Source: Streptomyces sp. NBC_00335 (GTDB lineage Bacteria; Actinomycetota; Actinomycetes; Streptomycetales; Streptomycetaceae). Taken from it: DNA of 64,000 nucleotides. A model generated the notes under the pieces. It did not search any database. It was not told the DNA's origin and saw only the letters and a list, made by a program, of their open reading frames with translations. Shown here one piece after another: positions 1 through 6,895 of the stretch. A program made the translations under genes and the position numbers. Positions within the stretch are counted from its first letter, which is position 1. Each line of letters opens with the position of its first letter. The stretch is taken from assembly GCF_036127095.1 (NCBI RefSeq), contig NZ_CP108006.1, positions 868,001 through 932,000 of the forward strand. Reading direction: 5' to 3'.

Positions 1-112
1 CTCCCCGTACGGGCACGACGGGTTCCTGCTGGAGACGGACCAGGTCGGCGCACTGGTACGGGAGCTCCTCGACGGCGCCCCGGATCCGCGCGCCGGTGTC
101 ACGAACTACTGA
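1..112 (+). CDS. metX: Homoserine O-acetyltransferase, C-terminal end (partial)
   Basis: Only the last 36 codons lie in the window. They read SPYGHDGFLLETDQVG and end in TNY before a TGA. The G-H-D-G-F-L block is the catalytic-histidine region at the C-terminus of homoserine O-acetyltransferase, an alpha/beta-hydrolase that makes O-acetylhomoserine for methionine synthesis in the cytoplasm. The assignment rests on this short motif. A serine acetyltransferase-type member of the same fold is the main alternative. Confidence 0.7.
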   Translation, partial: SPYGHDGFLLETDQVGALVRELLDGAPDPRAGVTNY

Positions 113-149
113 GGTTTCCGGGTTGTCGTCGGGTGGTGACGGGTCATGA

Positions 150-345
150 TCCCTGCGGTATGACGGTGTGCGGTTCGTGGTGGGTGAGAAGACCGTGGTG
201 ATCGCGAAGGATCTGCGGGTGAGTGTCCGATCGGTGGAACCGGCGCCGTGCCTGGCGCGAGGGCGGAATGGAGGCCCTTCGCTCGAGTGGGCCGGCGAAC
301 TGCCCGACCGCTGTCGGTGGCGACGGCAGAAATCCGTGGACGGAC
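150..345 (+). pseudogene. Decayed IS630-type transposase, N-terminal HTH fragment
   Basis: Two reading frames together spell the start of an IS630-like transposase. The first carries GEKTVVIAKDLRVSVRSVE (about 168-235). After a frameshift the second carries RRAWREGGMEALRSSGPANC (about 240-305). This is the family's N-terminal helix-turn-helix, in which V-x-x-R-S/T-V-E-R-W is followed by W-R-E-G-G. No start, catalytic DDE region or terminal inverted repeats remain. The relic sits between metX and a GNAT gene. It is dead, and its identification rests on the HTH block alone. Confidence 0.6.
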
Positions 346-407
346 CCGCGGAAGATCACGTACCGTGTGGCTCCACGCCCTGAGATGAACGGAAGGAGGC
401 GAGTGCC

Positions 408-470
408 GTGTGGTTCACACCTTTCCAGCGCTCCCTCTTCCAGCATCCCGGCGTGGTTTCTCAGTTCTGA
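408..470 (+). CDS. Possible 20-residue leader peptide upstream of the GNAT gene
   Basis: A GTG start at 408 follows a strong ribosome site, GGAAGGAGG at 391-399, and encodes MWFTPFQRSLFQHPGVVSQF before TGA. It ends 39 nt before the GNAT start. Just after the stop, CCGGG (471-475) can pair weakly with CCCGG (497-501), which includes the first two bases of the GNAT Shine-Dalgarno. The good ribosome site on such a short frame suggests a regulatory leader, but no family is recognised and chance cannot be excluded. Confidence 0.35.
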   Translation: MWFTPFQRSLFQHPGVVSQF

Positions 471-509
471 CCGGGGGCGCTCCAAGCAGCCTGTATCCCG
501 GAGGAATCC

Positions 510-1409
510 ATGACCGATCTGGTCATCCGTACGCTCTCCGCGAGCGACGCACATCTCTTTGACGCACTTCCCGACCCCCTGGGCGCCCGTGAGGGTCATC
601 GGCGTACTCGGTTCCGCCCCCACTGGAAGCGCGTCGCCCTGCGCGATGGCGAAGTCGTTGCACGCGGCGCTTGGTGGGGCGGCCCCGACGACTCGGAGCC
701 CGTCAACATCAACTGGTTCGACGTGGCCGAGGGGGAGGAGGAGGCCGGAGCCGAACTCCTGCGCTCCGCTCCCTGGCAGGTCGAACTCGAGATCAACCTG
801 CCCAGCGGCTGGCGGGACGACCCCGAACTGCGGGCCGGCGCCGAGACGCGCTTCGCCGCCGCACGAGCCGCTGGGTACGAACTCCTGGTGGAACGCTTCC
901 TGTACCGCTGGACCCCGGAGCAAGGTCTGCCCGAGCGGCCCGGACGCCTGCGCTTCAGCGCCGAACCCGACGACGCCGTGTTCTTCGACGCGTTTCGCCG
1001 CATCCATTCCGTCACCCTGGACGCCCACGCGCTCAGGGCCATCGAGGAGGGCGGTCTCGACCAGGCCGCCCAGGAGGAACTCGACTTCCTCCACTGGTGC
1101 CCCTCCCCACGGGAGTGGTGGCAGATCGCGCACACGCCCGAGGGCGACCTGGCCGGCATCCACATACCGGCCCACAACCCCTCCGGCCCGACCATCGGCT
1201 TCATCGGAGTCCTGCCGGAGCAGCGCGGTCACGGCTACGCCTACGACCTCCTCGCGGAGTGCACCCACCTCCTCGTCGAGCACGGCGCGGAGGTCGTCAC
1301 CGGATCGACCGACCAGGGCAACTTCCCCATGGCCGCCAACTTCACCAAGGCCGGCTTCCCCGTCATCAAGGAACGCATCAACTTCCACGCAGCGGGCCGG
1401 GAGGCCTAG
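510..1409 (+). CDS. GNAT-family N-acetyltransferase (299 aa)
   Basis: The protein has the length and pattern of a double-GNAT acetyltransferase. The C-terminal half holds the acetyl-CoA-binding motif A region, GFIGVLPEQRGHGYAYDLL (about residues 229-250), with Q-R-G-H-G-Y as the pyrophosphate loop, followed by TGSTDQGNFPMAANFTKAGF. The substrate is not predictable. The start is the ATG at 510, served by GGAGG at 500-504. The gene stands alone and is followed by a hairpin terminator. Similar standalone acetyltransferases in Streptomyces act on small amines or antibiotics, but nothing here points to either. Confidence 0.8.
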   Translation: MTDLVIRTLSASDAHLFDALPDPLGAREGHRRTRFRPHWKRVALRDGEVVARGAWWGGPDDSEPVNINWFDVAEGEEEAGAELLRSAPWQVELEINLPSGWRDDPELRAGAETRFAAARAAGYELLVERFLYRWTPEQGLPERPGRLRFSAEPDDAVFFDAFRRIHSVTLDAHALRAIEEGGLDQAAQEELDFLHWCPSPREWWQIAHTPEGDLAGIHIPAHNPSGPTIGFIGVLPEQRGHGYAYDLLAECTHLLVEHGAEVVTGSTDQGNFPMAANFTKAGFPVIKERINFHAAGREA

Positions 1410-1427
1410 CGAGGAGTAGCACCCGGT

Positions 1428-1466
1428 GCGAGCGGTCCGGTCCGAGGGCAGGTCCGGACCGCTTGC
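1428..1466 (+). terminator. Hairpin after the GNAT gene
   Basis: AGCGGTCCGG (1431-1440) pairs with CCGGACCGCT (1454-1463), and the stem can be extended by three more pairs. It lies about 20 nt after the GNAT stop. There is no long T-run, as is usual for Streptomyces terminators. Confidence 0.6.
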
Positions 1467-1564
1467 CGTCATACCGAAGGGACCATGAACCGTCACTGCC
1501 CGACGCCGAACAGAAAACCTCAGTAACGGGCCGGTCCGCACCTCGCACCCCCCGGAGACCGCGC

Positions 1565-2182
1565 TCAACTCCGGCAGACGCGTTCCACCAGGTCCTGCCA
1601 GGCCTGGGCCATGCGCTCGACGTGATCGGTGGGCTCTTCCTCCGTGGAAGCCGTCAGGTAGAGCAGGAAGGGGCCTTCGAGGGCGGCGGTGAGCTGTACG
1701 GCCAGCATGTCGAGGTCCGCGCCGTGGAGTTCCGCCTGCCCGAGCAGCATGCGGATGTGGACCCGGGAGATCGTGCCCTCGCCGGCCGGTACCGGCCGGG
1801 ATCCGTCCAGGGCGGCGCGGGCGACGGCGTAGTGCCTCAGCTGGAAGTCGATCCGGGTCCGGCCGTAAGCGACCAGCCGCTCCACGGGGCCCGCTCCCGG
1901 TCCCAGCGGCGGCGGACCGGACAGCACCTGTTCCTGGAGGGCGCGTTCGTCGTCGTCCAGCAAGGCCTGGAAGATCCCCGCCCGGCTGCCGAACCTCCGG
2001 AAGACCGTTCCCTTGCCCAGGCCGGAACGCTCGGCCAGGCCGTCCATCGTCAGCTTCTCCACGCCGTGTTCGGCGATCAGCTCCCGGGCGGTGGACAGCA
2101 GCAGAAGGCGGTTGCGCACGGCGTCGGCGCGCTCGGCGCGGGGCGCTCCCACGGGCAGGACGAATCGATTCACAGCATCCAC
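1565..2182 (-). CDS. TetR-family transcriptional regulator (about 205 aa)
   Basis: The N-terminal domain is a TetR helix-turn-helix: LLSTARELIAEHGVEKLTMD followed by LAERSGLGKGTVFRRFGSRA. The C-terminal ligand domain (about residues 90-200) is not informative. The start is GTG at 2182 or GTG at 2173, since neither has a strong ribosome site. The gene is divergent from an FMN-dependent oxidoreductase, and a perfect inverted repeat lies in the gap, so it probably represses both itself and its neighbour. This is the usual arrangement for TetR control of quinone- or dye-responsive oxidoreductases. Confidence 0.85.
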   Translation of the reverse strand: MDAVNRFVLPVGAPRAERADAVRNRLLLLSTARELIAEHGVEKLTMDGLAERSGLGKGTVFRRFGSRAGIFQALLDDDERALQEQVLSGPPPLGPGAGPVERLVAYGRTRIDFQLRHYAVARAALDGSRPVPAGEGTISRVHIRMLLGQAELHGADLDMLAVQLTAALEGPFLLYLTASTEEEPTDHVERMAQAWQDLVERVCRS

Positions 2183-2198
2183 GCTACAACGGGAACGG

Positions 2199-2220
2199 TA
2201 AACGGGGTAAAGTCCGTTTA
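2199..2220. promoter_or_regulatory. TetR operator palindrome
   Basis: TAAACGG (2199-2205) and CCGTTTA (2214-2220) are exact inverted repeats separated by 8 nt. The site is 17 nt upstream of the tetR GTG and 70 nt upstream of the azoreductase ATG. Size, symmetry and position fit a TetR dimer operator controlling both directions. Confidence 0.7.
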
Positions 2221-2290
2221 TGCTGGCGTGCGGATGCACCGCCACGATGCCGCCGGGATGAACATCCCGCTGACCTGCGGAGATACAGTC

Positions 2291-2923
2291 ATGAGCTTGC
2301 TGCGCCTGGATTTCAGCCTCTTCCCCGACGCCTCGGCCAGTGCCGAGATCGCCGACCTGGTGGAGGCCGAGTGGACCGCCGCCCACCCCGGTGAGCCCGT
2401 CGTACGCCGACGCCCGGGTACCGACCCGCTTCCCGCCGACGCCTGGGCCCTGGCCACCGTCGCCGCCTCCACCCCCGAACCCGACCGCACCGCGGCCCAG
2501 CGCGAAGCCCTCGCCCTGGCCGCCGGCCTGGCCGGGGAGTTGACCGACGCCGACGCGGTCGTACTGGCCGTACCGCTCTACAACTACGGGGTTTCCCAGC
2601 ACTTCAAGACCTGGGTCGACCTGGTCATCACCGGAGCCGGCGGCCCCAACCCGATCCTGGAAGGAAAGCCCGCCGTACTGGTCACCGTACGCGGCGGCGG
2701 CTACGGCCCCGGCGCCCCGCGGCACGGCTGGGACCACTCCACCGCCTACCTCACCCGCATCCTGGCCGACGTCTTCCAGGCCGACCTGACCGTCATCGAA
2801 CGCGAGCTCACCCTCGCCGCCACCACCCCGGGCATGGAATCCCTCCGCGACCAGGCCTCCCAACTCCACAAGGAAGCCCTGCAGGCGGCCCGCAAAACCA
2901 CCCTCACCCCGACCGCCGGCTAA
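2291..2923 (+). CDS. FMN-dependent NADH-azoreductase / quinone reductase (AzoR-like, 210 aa)
   Basis: The protein has a flavodoxin-like fold. It starts MSLLRLDFS and has the AzoR-type FMN-contact segment AVPLYNYGVSQHFKTWVDLV around residue 93, which matches the P-M-Y-N-F block of AzoR proteins. A glycine-rich RGGGYGPGAP loop follows. Such enzymes reduce quinones, azo and nitro compounds with NAD(P)H in the cytoplasm. The ATG at 2291 is preceded by GCGGAG. An in-frame ATG at 2234 is less likely. The divergent TetR gene and the palindrome between them imply substrate-induced expression. The gene ends at a very strong terminator. Confidence 0.8.
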   Translation: MSLLRLDFSLFPDASASAEIADLVEAEWTAAHPGEPVVRRRPGTDPLPADAWALATVAASTPEPDRTAAQREALALAAGLAGELTDADAVVLAVPLYNYGVSQHFKTWVDLVITGAGGPNPILEGKPAVLVTVRGGGYGPGAPRHGWDHSTAYLTRILADVFQADLTVIERELTLAATTPGMESLRDQASQLHKEALQAARKTTLTPTAG

Positions 2924-2945
2924 CCACCCCACCCCGCCGGGACGC

Positions 2946-2993
2946 CGCGAACCCCTGCCCAGCGGATCGGATTCCGCTGGGCAGGGGTTCGCG
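2946..2993 (+). terminator. Perfect 20-bp hairpin terminator
   Basis: The arms 2946-2965 and 2974-2993 are exact reverse complements (CGCGAACCCC...GGGGTTCGCG) with an 8-nt loop. The hairpin lies 23 nt after the azoreductase stop. Confidence 0.85.
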
Positions 2994-3264
2994 TTGGGAG
3001 GGCTCAGCCCCCTGAACACAAAGGTGAAGCGCCCTAAAGCCAGCCGTTCAGGCGGGCCGTCGGCACAAGGTTCCCCACGGTGAGTAGCCTCCTTCGGCGA
3101 TCAGTCGCACGGGCCGCACAGATACTCGCGCGGCAAGGTGGAGCGGGGATTGGCCACCCCCGGCACGGGGGCCCACCGGCCGCGGCGGGTCCGGTGCGAC
3201 GGCGGACCGTACGGCGACTGCCAGGCGGGCCGGTCACTTCGGCCCGAGACACCCGGGTCGAGGA

Positions 3265-3385
3265 GCTTGTGGTGCGCGTTGACTCGGAAGGTGCCGCGTT
3301 CCCAGAAGCGCCCGGAGGGGCACCTGTGGCAACGGCGGAGAACGATCGGCAGGCAGGTGGGAACGACCACCCAGGTTCTGGACAT
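3265..3385 (-). pseudogene. 5' fragment of a DUF1062 protein gene
   Basis: The frame starts MSRTWVVVPTCLPIVLRRCH, and after about 40 residues reaches FRVNAHHKLLD. This is the N-terminus of DUF1062 proteins, whose cysteine pairs suggest a metal site. The homology stops after HHKLLD, and the rest of the frame down to 3101 reads as arginine- and proline-rich nonsense. Only the first quarter of the gene survives. The name is from memory of the family. Confidence 0.55.
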
Positions 3386-3730
3386 GGAGATACACCGGTT
3401 CCAGTGAGAAGACCGCAGCGAAAAGGAGCACGGCGCACAGGTGCGACGCGCGACGGTTCAGCGCTCGGGGTGACTCACTTGGTGTACAACGGCACGTCCT
3501 TGCCGGGGGCGACTGCGGGCGAGAACACGCTAACGGCCCACGGGAGTACGGCTCCACCGATTTTCGGGCGCGTGTGGCAGGGCCGCCCGCGGGTGGCAGG
3601 CGAGCTGCCGGCCCGAGGTGTCGGCTCCCAAAGCGGGCAGACGCGGCGGCGGGCGGGGCGCATGCCCGGATGCCGGCGCGGGCCGGCAGCAGGGAAGCGG
3701 GGGCCAGGAGCTCACGCGCCTGCGAACGCA

Positions 3731-3766
3731 GGAACCCGGCCAGCAAACGAGGCTGGCCGGGCTTCC
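3731..3766 (-). terminator. Terminator of the first cold-shock gene
   Basis: CCCGGCCAGC (3735-3744) pairs with GCTGGCCGGG (3752-3761), and flanking GGAA/TTCC pairs extend the stem. It lies 46 nt after the csp stop on the minus strand. Confidence 0.75.
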
Positions 3767-3811
3767 TACAGGAGCGTCGCTACCGCGGCGCCCCCCATGA
3801 AGAGGAAAGGC

Positions 3812-4015
3812 TTAGGCGGGGGTGATGTTCTCCGCCTGGGGGCCCTTCTGGCCCTGGGTGACGTCGAAGTTCACCTTCTGGCCTTCCTGGAGCTCACGGA
3901 AGCCCTGGGCGGCGATGTTCGAGTAGTGGGCGAAGACGTCCGGGCCGCCACCCTCCTGCTCGATGAAGCCGAAGCCCTTTTCCGAGTTGAACCACTTCAC
4001 AGTTCCGGTAGCCAT
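3812..4015 (-). CDS. Cold-shock protein, CspA family (67 aa)
   Basis: This is a complete CSD protein: [20 protein letters not shown] with RNP1 (K-G-F-G-F-I) and RNP2 (D-V-F-A-H-Y). It is a single OB-fold that binds single-stranded RNA or DNA and acts as an RNA chaperone. Length and sequence are typical of Streptomyces housekeeping Csp proteins. The ATG is preceded by TTGGAGGACAC. The leader carries a hairpin (4042-4058) resembling one in the second csp leader near 23.9 kb. The gene has its own terminator. Confidence 0.95.
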   Translation of the reverse strand: MATGTVKWFNSEKGFGFIEQEGGGPDVFAHYSNIAAQGFRELQEGQKVNFDVTQGQKGPQAENITPA

Positions 4016-4041
4016 GTGTCCTCCAAGGGACTAGAAACCGA

Positions 4042-4058
4042 TCCCGCACCATGCGGGA
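4042..4058 (-). promoter_or_regulatory. Hairpin in the csp 5' leader
   Basis: TCCCGCA (4042-4048) and TGCGGGA (4052-4058) form a 7-bp stem with a 3-nt loop just upstream of the Shine-Dalgarno. After the stem the transcript reads GGTTTCTAGTCCCTTGGAGG, like the GGTCTACTGCCCCAAGGAG after the hairpin in the other csp leader. This suggests a shared post-transcriptional element. Confidence 0.5.
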
Positions 4059-4104
4059 GCCGGAGGTGATCGCCCTGGTCCTCAGAGACTGTGAACAGCA
4101 AAAT

Positions 4105-4131
4105 CGCCCGTGAATCCTGCACTCACGGGCG
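4105..4131. terminator. Hairpin upstream of csp
   Basis: CGCCCGTGA (4105-4113) pairs exactly with TCACGGGCG (4123-4131). On the minus strand the stem is followed by ATTTTGCTGTT, so it looks like an intrinsic terminator for transcripts arriving from upstream, or an upper part of the csp leader. Confidence 0.5.
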
Positions 4132-4139
4132 ACCGGTAC

Positions 4140-4805
4140 TTCGGAACCATGACAGCTGGCTTTGACGGTACACGCAGAGTGCTCCTCGCACTACAAGAAT
4201 GTCGGCCAAGAGGAGGACACGGCACGAATCCGCCCCTGGATGGCACCGCCGGCTCCGACGGCCGGAGCGGACTCGCCACCCGGCCTCCGACCCGTCCACG
4301 CGCCGAGGTGGACCCCTGCCTTCGTGCCGGAGCGCAGGCGACGAGCAGCGGATGCCGGTTGGTACCGCGGGTGGCGATCACTCGCGGGTGCCTGGCGAAT
4401 GACCTCATCCACCTCTTGGGTGATCCTCTGATCCACTCAGCTCCCCATGGCCGGATTCCGTACCAGACACCAGTCGCCCTCACAGGTCACGCCTTGGTTC
4501 ACTGATGCAGGCGCCACCCCGGAACTGCTTGCGGCTCTCGCAGCCTGAGGCGGCGCGGCGGAGAAAGCCCCTGCACGCCGATCGCGGTGTTCGATGTGCA
4601 GGGGCTCCGTCAGAGGCGGACCGTTTCGGAGAGGTTGATGGAGCCCCGGCCGCGCGATGGCGGGGGGATGCCACCACGCGGCTCGGGCCCGCTGGGAACT
4701 CCGCGCCGCTCACCGCCGCGGACTCCCGTGCCCCTTCGTATGGCCGGTCTCCGGGAGCCCAAACGGTCGGAGTGCAGAAAATCCCGACCCGGCCTGGCGC
4801 CCTGT
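4140..4805. other. No convincing gene
   Basis: No frame here reads as a known protein on either strand. The one clear structure is an 11-bp hairpin, 4566-4576 pairing with 4596-4606 (AGCCCCTGCAC / GTGCAGGGGCT), with a 19-nt loop. It could be a terminator, or a relic like the neighbouring fragments. Confidence 0.4.
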
Positions 4806-4920
4806 TCAGCAGTAGCGCACCCATGCGTGGGCGTGGGCGTGGACGTAGCGGGCATCGACCCAGCCGGACTTGTCGGCGAGGTGGTACCACGGCGGCCAGT
4901 CCGCGTCCGACGAGCAGGAC
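4806..4920 (-). pseudogene. C-terminal fragment of a secreted SH3-like protein
   Basis: The frame ends WYHLADKSGWVDARYV followed by HAHAHAWVRYC and TGA. W-Y-x-L-x-x-K-S-G-W-V-x-A-R-Y-V is the end of bacterial SH3 (SH3b) domains in small exported Streptomyces proteins, which typically close with a C-terminal cysteine. No start or signal peptide is attached. Upstream the same frame runs from the anti-sigma stop through low-information sequence. It is probably a relic. Confidence 0.45.
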
Positions 4921-5063
4921 GAGCGCGGAGGGGCTGGGCACGAGGCCGCCTGTTCCCCCGAAAGGGAGGGCTTCCCGGCAGGCGGCCGAACGGGGCTCCG
5001 CGCACCCGCCGCCCCCGGAACAGCGGCCGTGCCACCGCTCCGGCCGTCGGGCCGCGCGGACGG

Positions 5064-5804
5064 TCAGGCGGGGAGGGCGAGCAGGAGCAGAGGACTCGTG
5101 GTGGGCTGCGGGGAGCCGCCGGCGGGCTCCAGGGTCAGACCGACGGCGCGAGCACTGCCACGGTCGCCTTGCATGACGGTGGACCCGTCGCCGGGGAGGA
5201 GGCCGGCGGGGCGCATGGTGCCGTGGTCGTCGAACCACAGCTGATAGCTCTTGCCGGCCGGCGGGGTCGGCAGGCCCGCGCTGACGAAGACGGCCTTGTC
5301 GCGCAGTGCGGAGGTGATCACGGTGGTGGCGGCTCCGTTGGTGGTGCGTCCGTGCACGGTCCGGGCGTCGGGGGCAGCCACGACGGCGGCCAGCTCCTGG
5401 GCCTGCCGGCCGGCCTGCTGAGCCTGGGCGCGGGCCTGCTCGGTCTGCTGGTGCTGCCAGGCGGCGAGTCCGCCGAAGGCCGCGGCGAGGGCGATGCTCG
5501 CGGCGACGACGAAGGGACCGGCCCTGCGCGTCAGAACGGTGGTGAGGCGGGCAGGGGGCTGAGTGCGCGGGGGCAACTGGCGGACGGTCTCGATGCGGTG
5601 CGCGACCGCCTGCCTCATCGGCGCGGGCGCGGGCAGGGCGGCCGCCGCGGCCAGGCGTGCGGCCGTCGCCCGGAACTCGGCGACCTCCTGCGTGCAGGCC
5701 GGGCAGTGCCCGAGGTGCGCGGCGAAGGCTTCGAGCTCCTCACCGGTGAGTGCGTCCAGTACGTACGCGCCGGTGAGGGTGTGCAGGTCTTCGTCGTGTT
5801 TCAT
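5064..5804 (-). CDS. rskA: Membrane anti-sigma-K factor, RskA family (246 aa)
   Basis: The cytoplasmic N-terminus (about 1-75) holds a zinc-type anti-sigma motif, HLGHCPAC near residues 30-37 (H-x3-C-x2-C). One transmembrane helix lies near residues 93-112. The external C-terminal half is the RskA domain, with KSYQLWFDDHGTMRPAGLL followed by LTLEPAGGSPQPTTSPLLL. By analogy with RskA it should hold the adjacent ECF sigma factor inactive and release it after regulated proteolysis. Its ATG overlaps the sigma gene stop (ATGA), indicating translational coupling. The redox or other signal is unknown. Confidence 0.88.
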   Translation of the reverse strand: MKHDEDLHTLTGAYVLDALTGEELEAFAAHLGHCPACTQEVAEFRATAARLAAAAALPAPAPMRQAVAHRIETVRQLPPRTQPPARLTTVLTRRAGPFVVAASIALAAAFGGLAAWQHQQTEQARAQAQQAGRQAQELAAVVAAPDARTVHGRTTNGAATTVITSALRDKAVFVSAGLPTPPAGKSYQLWFDDHGTMRPAGLLPGDGSTVMQGDRGSARAVGLTLEPAGGSPQPTTSPLLLLALPA

Positions 5805-6385
5805 GTGGTCACCCCCATGCAGTCGCGCAGCCGGATCAGTCCGTCGCGCATTCGGGTCTTGATGGTCGGAAGCGGGGAGCGCAGTGCGTCCGCGACCTCG
5901 CGGTAGGTCAGCCCCTGGTAGTAGGCCAGGGTCACGGCTTGTCGCTGGAGTTCGGTCAGGCCGCGCAGGCAGCGGCGTACCTGTTCACTGTCCAGGCGGG
6001 TTTCGACCTGCTCGGCGACTTCGTCGAAGGGCGTGGGCTGGTCGCGTACGGCGTTGGCGTACTCGCGGTTGGCGGAGGCCTGGGCGGAACGGACGCGGTC
6101 CACCGCCCTGCGATGGGCGATCATCGCCACCCAGGTCCTGACGGTTCCCTGCTCCGGGTGGTAGCGGGCGGCCTGGCGCCACAGGTCGATCATCACTTCC
6201 TGAGCCACCTCCTCCGACTGCGCACGGTCCCGCACGACCTTGACGGCGATCCCGAAGACCATGGCGGCGACCGCGTCGTACAGGACGGTGAAGGCGTCCT
6301 TGTCGCCGTGGCCCACCCGCTCCATCACCTCCTCCAGCCGCGACCCGCCCGCGTCCGCGCCTTCGAACCGCAGCGGCTGCGTCAC
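5801..6385 (-). CDS. sigK: ECF RNA polymerase sigma factor, SigK type (194 aa)
   Basis: Region 2 reads DAFTVLYDAVAAMVFGIAVK with a DLWRQAARYHPEQG segment. Region 4 is LTELQRQAVTLAYYQGLTYR with a terminal HTH, LRSPLPTIKTRMRDGL. The length and the downstream RskA partner fit SigK. I prefer the GTG at 6385, 8 nt after GGGAGG; the ATG at 6391 sits directly on the ribosome site. A CAATCC-N16-CGAA motif upstream, repeated before the divergent fasciclin gene, suggests autoregulation. The leader contains a terminator-like hairpin (6499-6524). Confidence 0.88.
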   Translation of the reverse strand: MTQPLRFEGADAGGSRLEEVMERVGHGDKDAFTVLYDAVAAMVFGIAVKVVRDRAQSEEVAQEVMIDLWRQAARYHPEQGTVRTWVAMIAHRRAVDRVRSAQASANREYANAVRDQPTPFDEVAEQVETRLDSEQVRRCLRGLTELQRQAVTLAYYQGLTYREVADALRSPLPTIKTRMRDGLIRLRDCMGVTT

Positions 6386-6498
6386 CGGCATCCCCTCCCG
6401 TGTCGCCCGGAGCCGGGCTGTGACCCGACGGCTCGGCAGCCGCGCCCGCACATGTGCCTCGATGCCATCAACCGCTCTTTCGCCGTCGCCGAGAGAAA

Positions 6499-6524
6499 GA
6501 CCGGCCCGTGGTCGGGGGCCGGTC
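6499..6524 (-). promoter_or_regulatory. Terminator-like hairpin in the sigK leader
   Basis: GACCGGCCC (6499-6507) and GGGCCGGTC (6516-6524) form a perfect 9-bp stem. On the minus strand the stem is followed by TTTCTCTC. It lies between the predicted sigK promoter and the sigK start, so it may attenuate the sigma operon. Confidence 0.4.
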
Positions 6525-6548
6525 ATGGTTGCTCTGTCCTGCATCTTC

Positions 6549-6574
6549 TTCGTAGCGGACCTTTGTACGGATTG
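6549..6574 (-). promoter_or_regulatory. Predicted SigK-type promoter of sigK-rskA
   Basis: Read on the minus strand, CAATCC (6574-6569) and CGAA (6552-6549) are separated by exactly 16 nt. The same motif and spacing occur before the divergent fasciclin gene. The SigK promoter described in mycobacteria (CCATCC upstream, CCGAAT-like downstream) is similar. Confidence 0.5.
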
Positions 6575-6770
6575 CTCCGGTGCGACAACGCCGTACCGCC
6601 GGCGCCATCCGATCGAGTGAAACCGGCTTCGACCGCCCAGCCGCCGCAACCACGGTCCGGAAGGTCGCAGGAGTGGTCAAGCCGGACAGGAGTCCTTTCG
6701 CGGCGCCCGGCCCACGAGGCCTCCCGTTCCCCGTTCCGGCAGCGGAAACCCGCTGATCCCGACGCGCGAC

Positions 6771-6796
6771 CAATCCGCCGGACGGAGCACAGCGAA
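6771..6796 (+). promoter_or_regulatory. Predicted SigK-type promoter of the fasciclin gene
   Basis: CAATCC (6771-6776), 16 nt, then CGAATG (6793 onward). The motif and spacing match those before sigK on the other strand. It lies about 100 nt upstream of the fasciclin start. Confidence 0.5.
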
Positions 6797-6895
6797 TGCC
6801 GGGTGTGAGGAGCCCACGGGTGACGTCCGCGGACCTTTTCCGCCCCCAGGCTTCTGATTTTTCTTGAAACGCCAGAAACACACGAGGAGATCCTC

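Noticed and set aside
144..1568. A 474-residue open frame on the minus strand opposite the first GNAT gene
   Set aside because: It is the antisense of a real gene in GC-rich DNA; its composition is Gly/Val-rich and no domain is visible.
671..2923. A 750-residue frame that ends in the azoreductase
   Set aside because: Only the last 210 residues, from the ATG at 2291, form a real protein. The rest crosses the GNAT and TetR genes in the wrong frame or strand.
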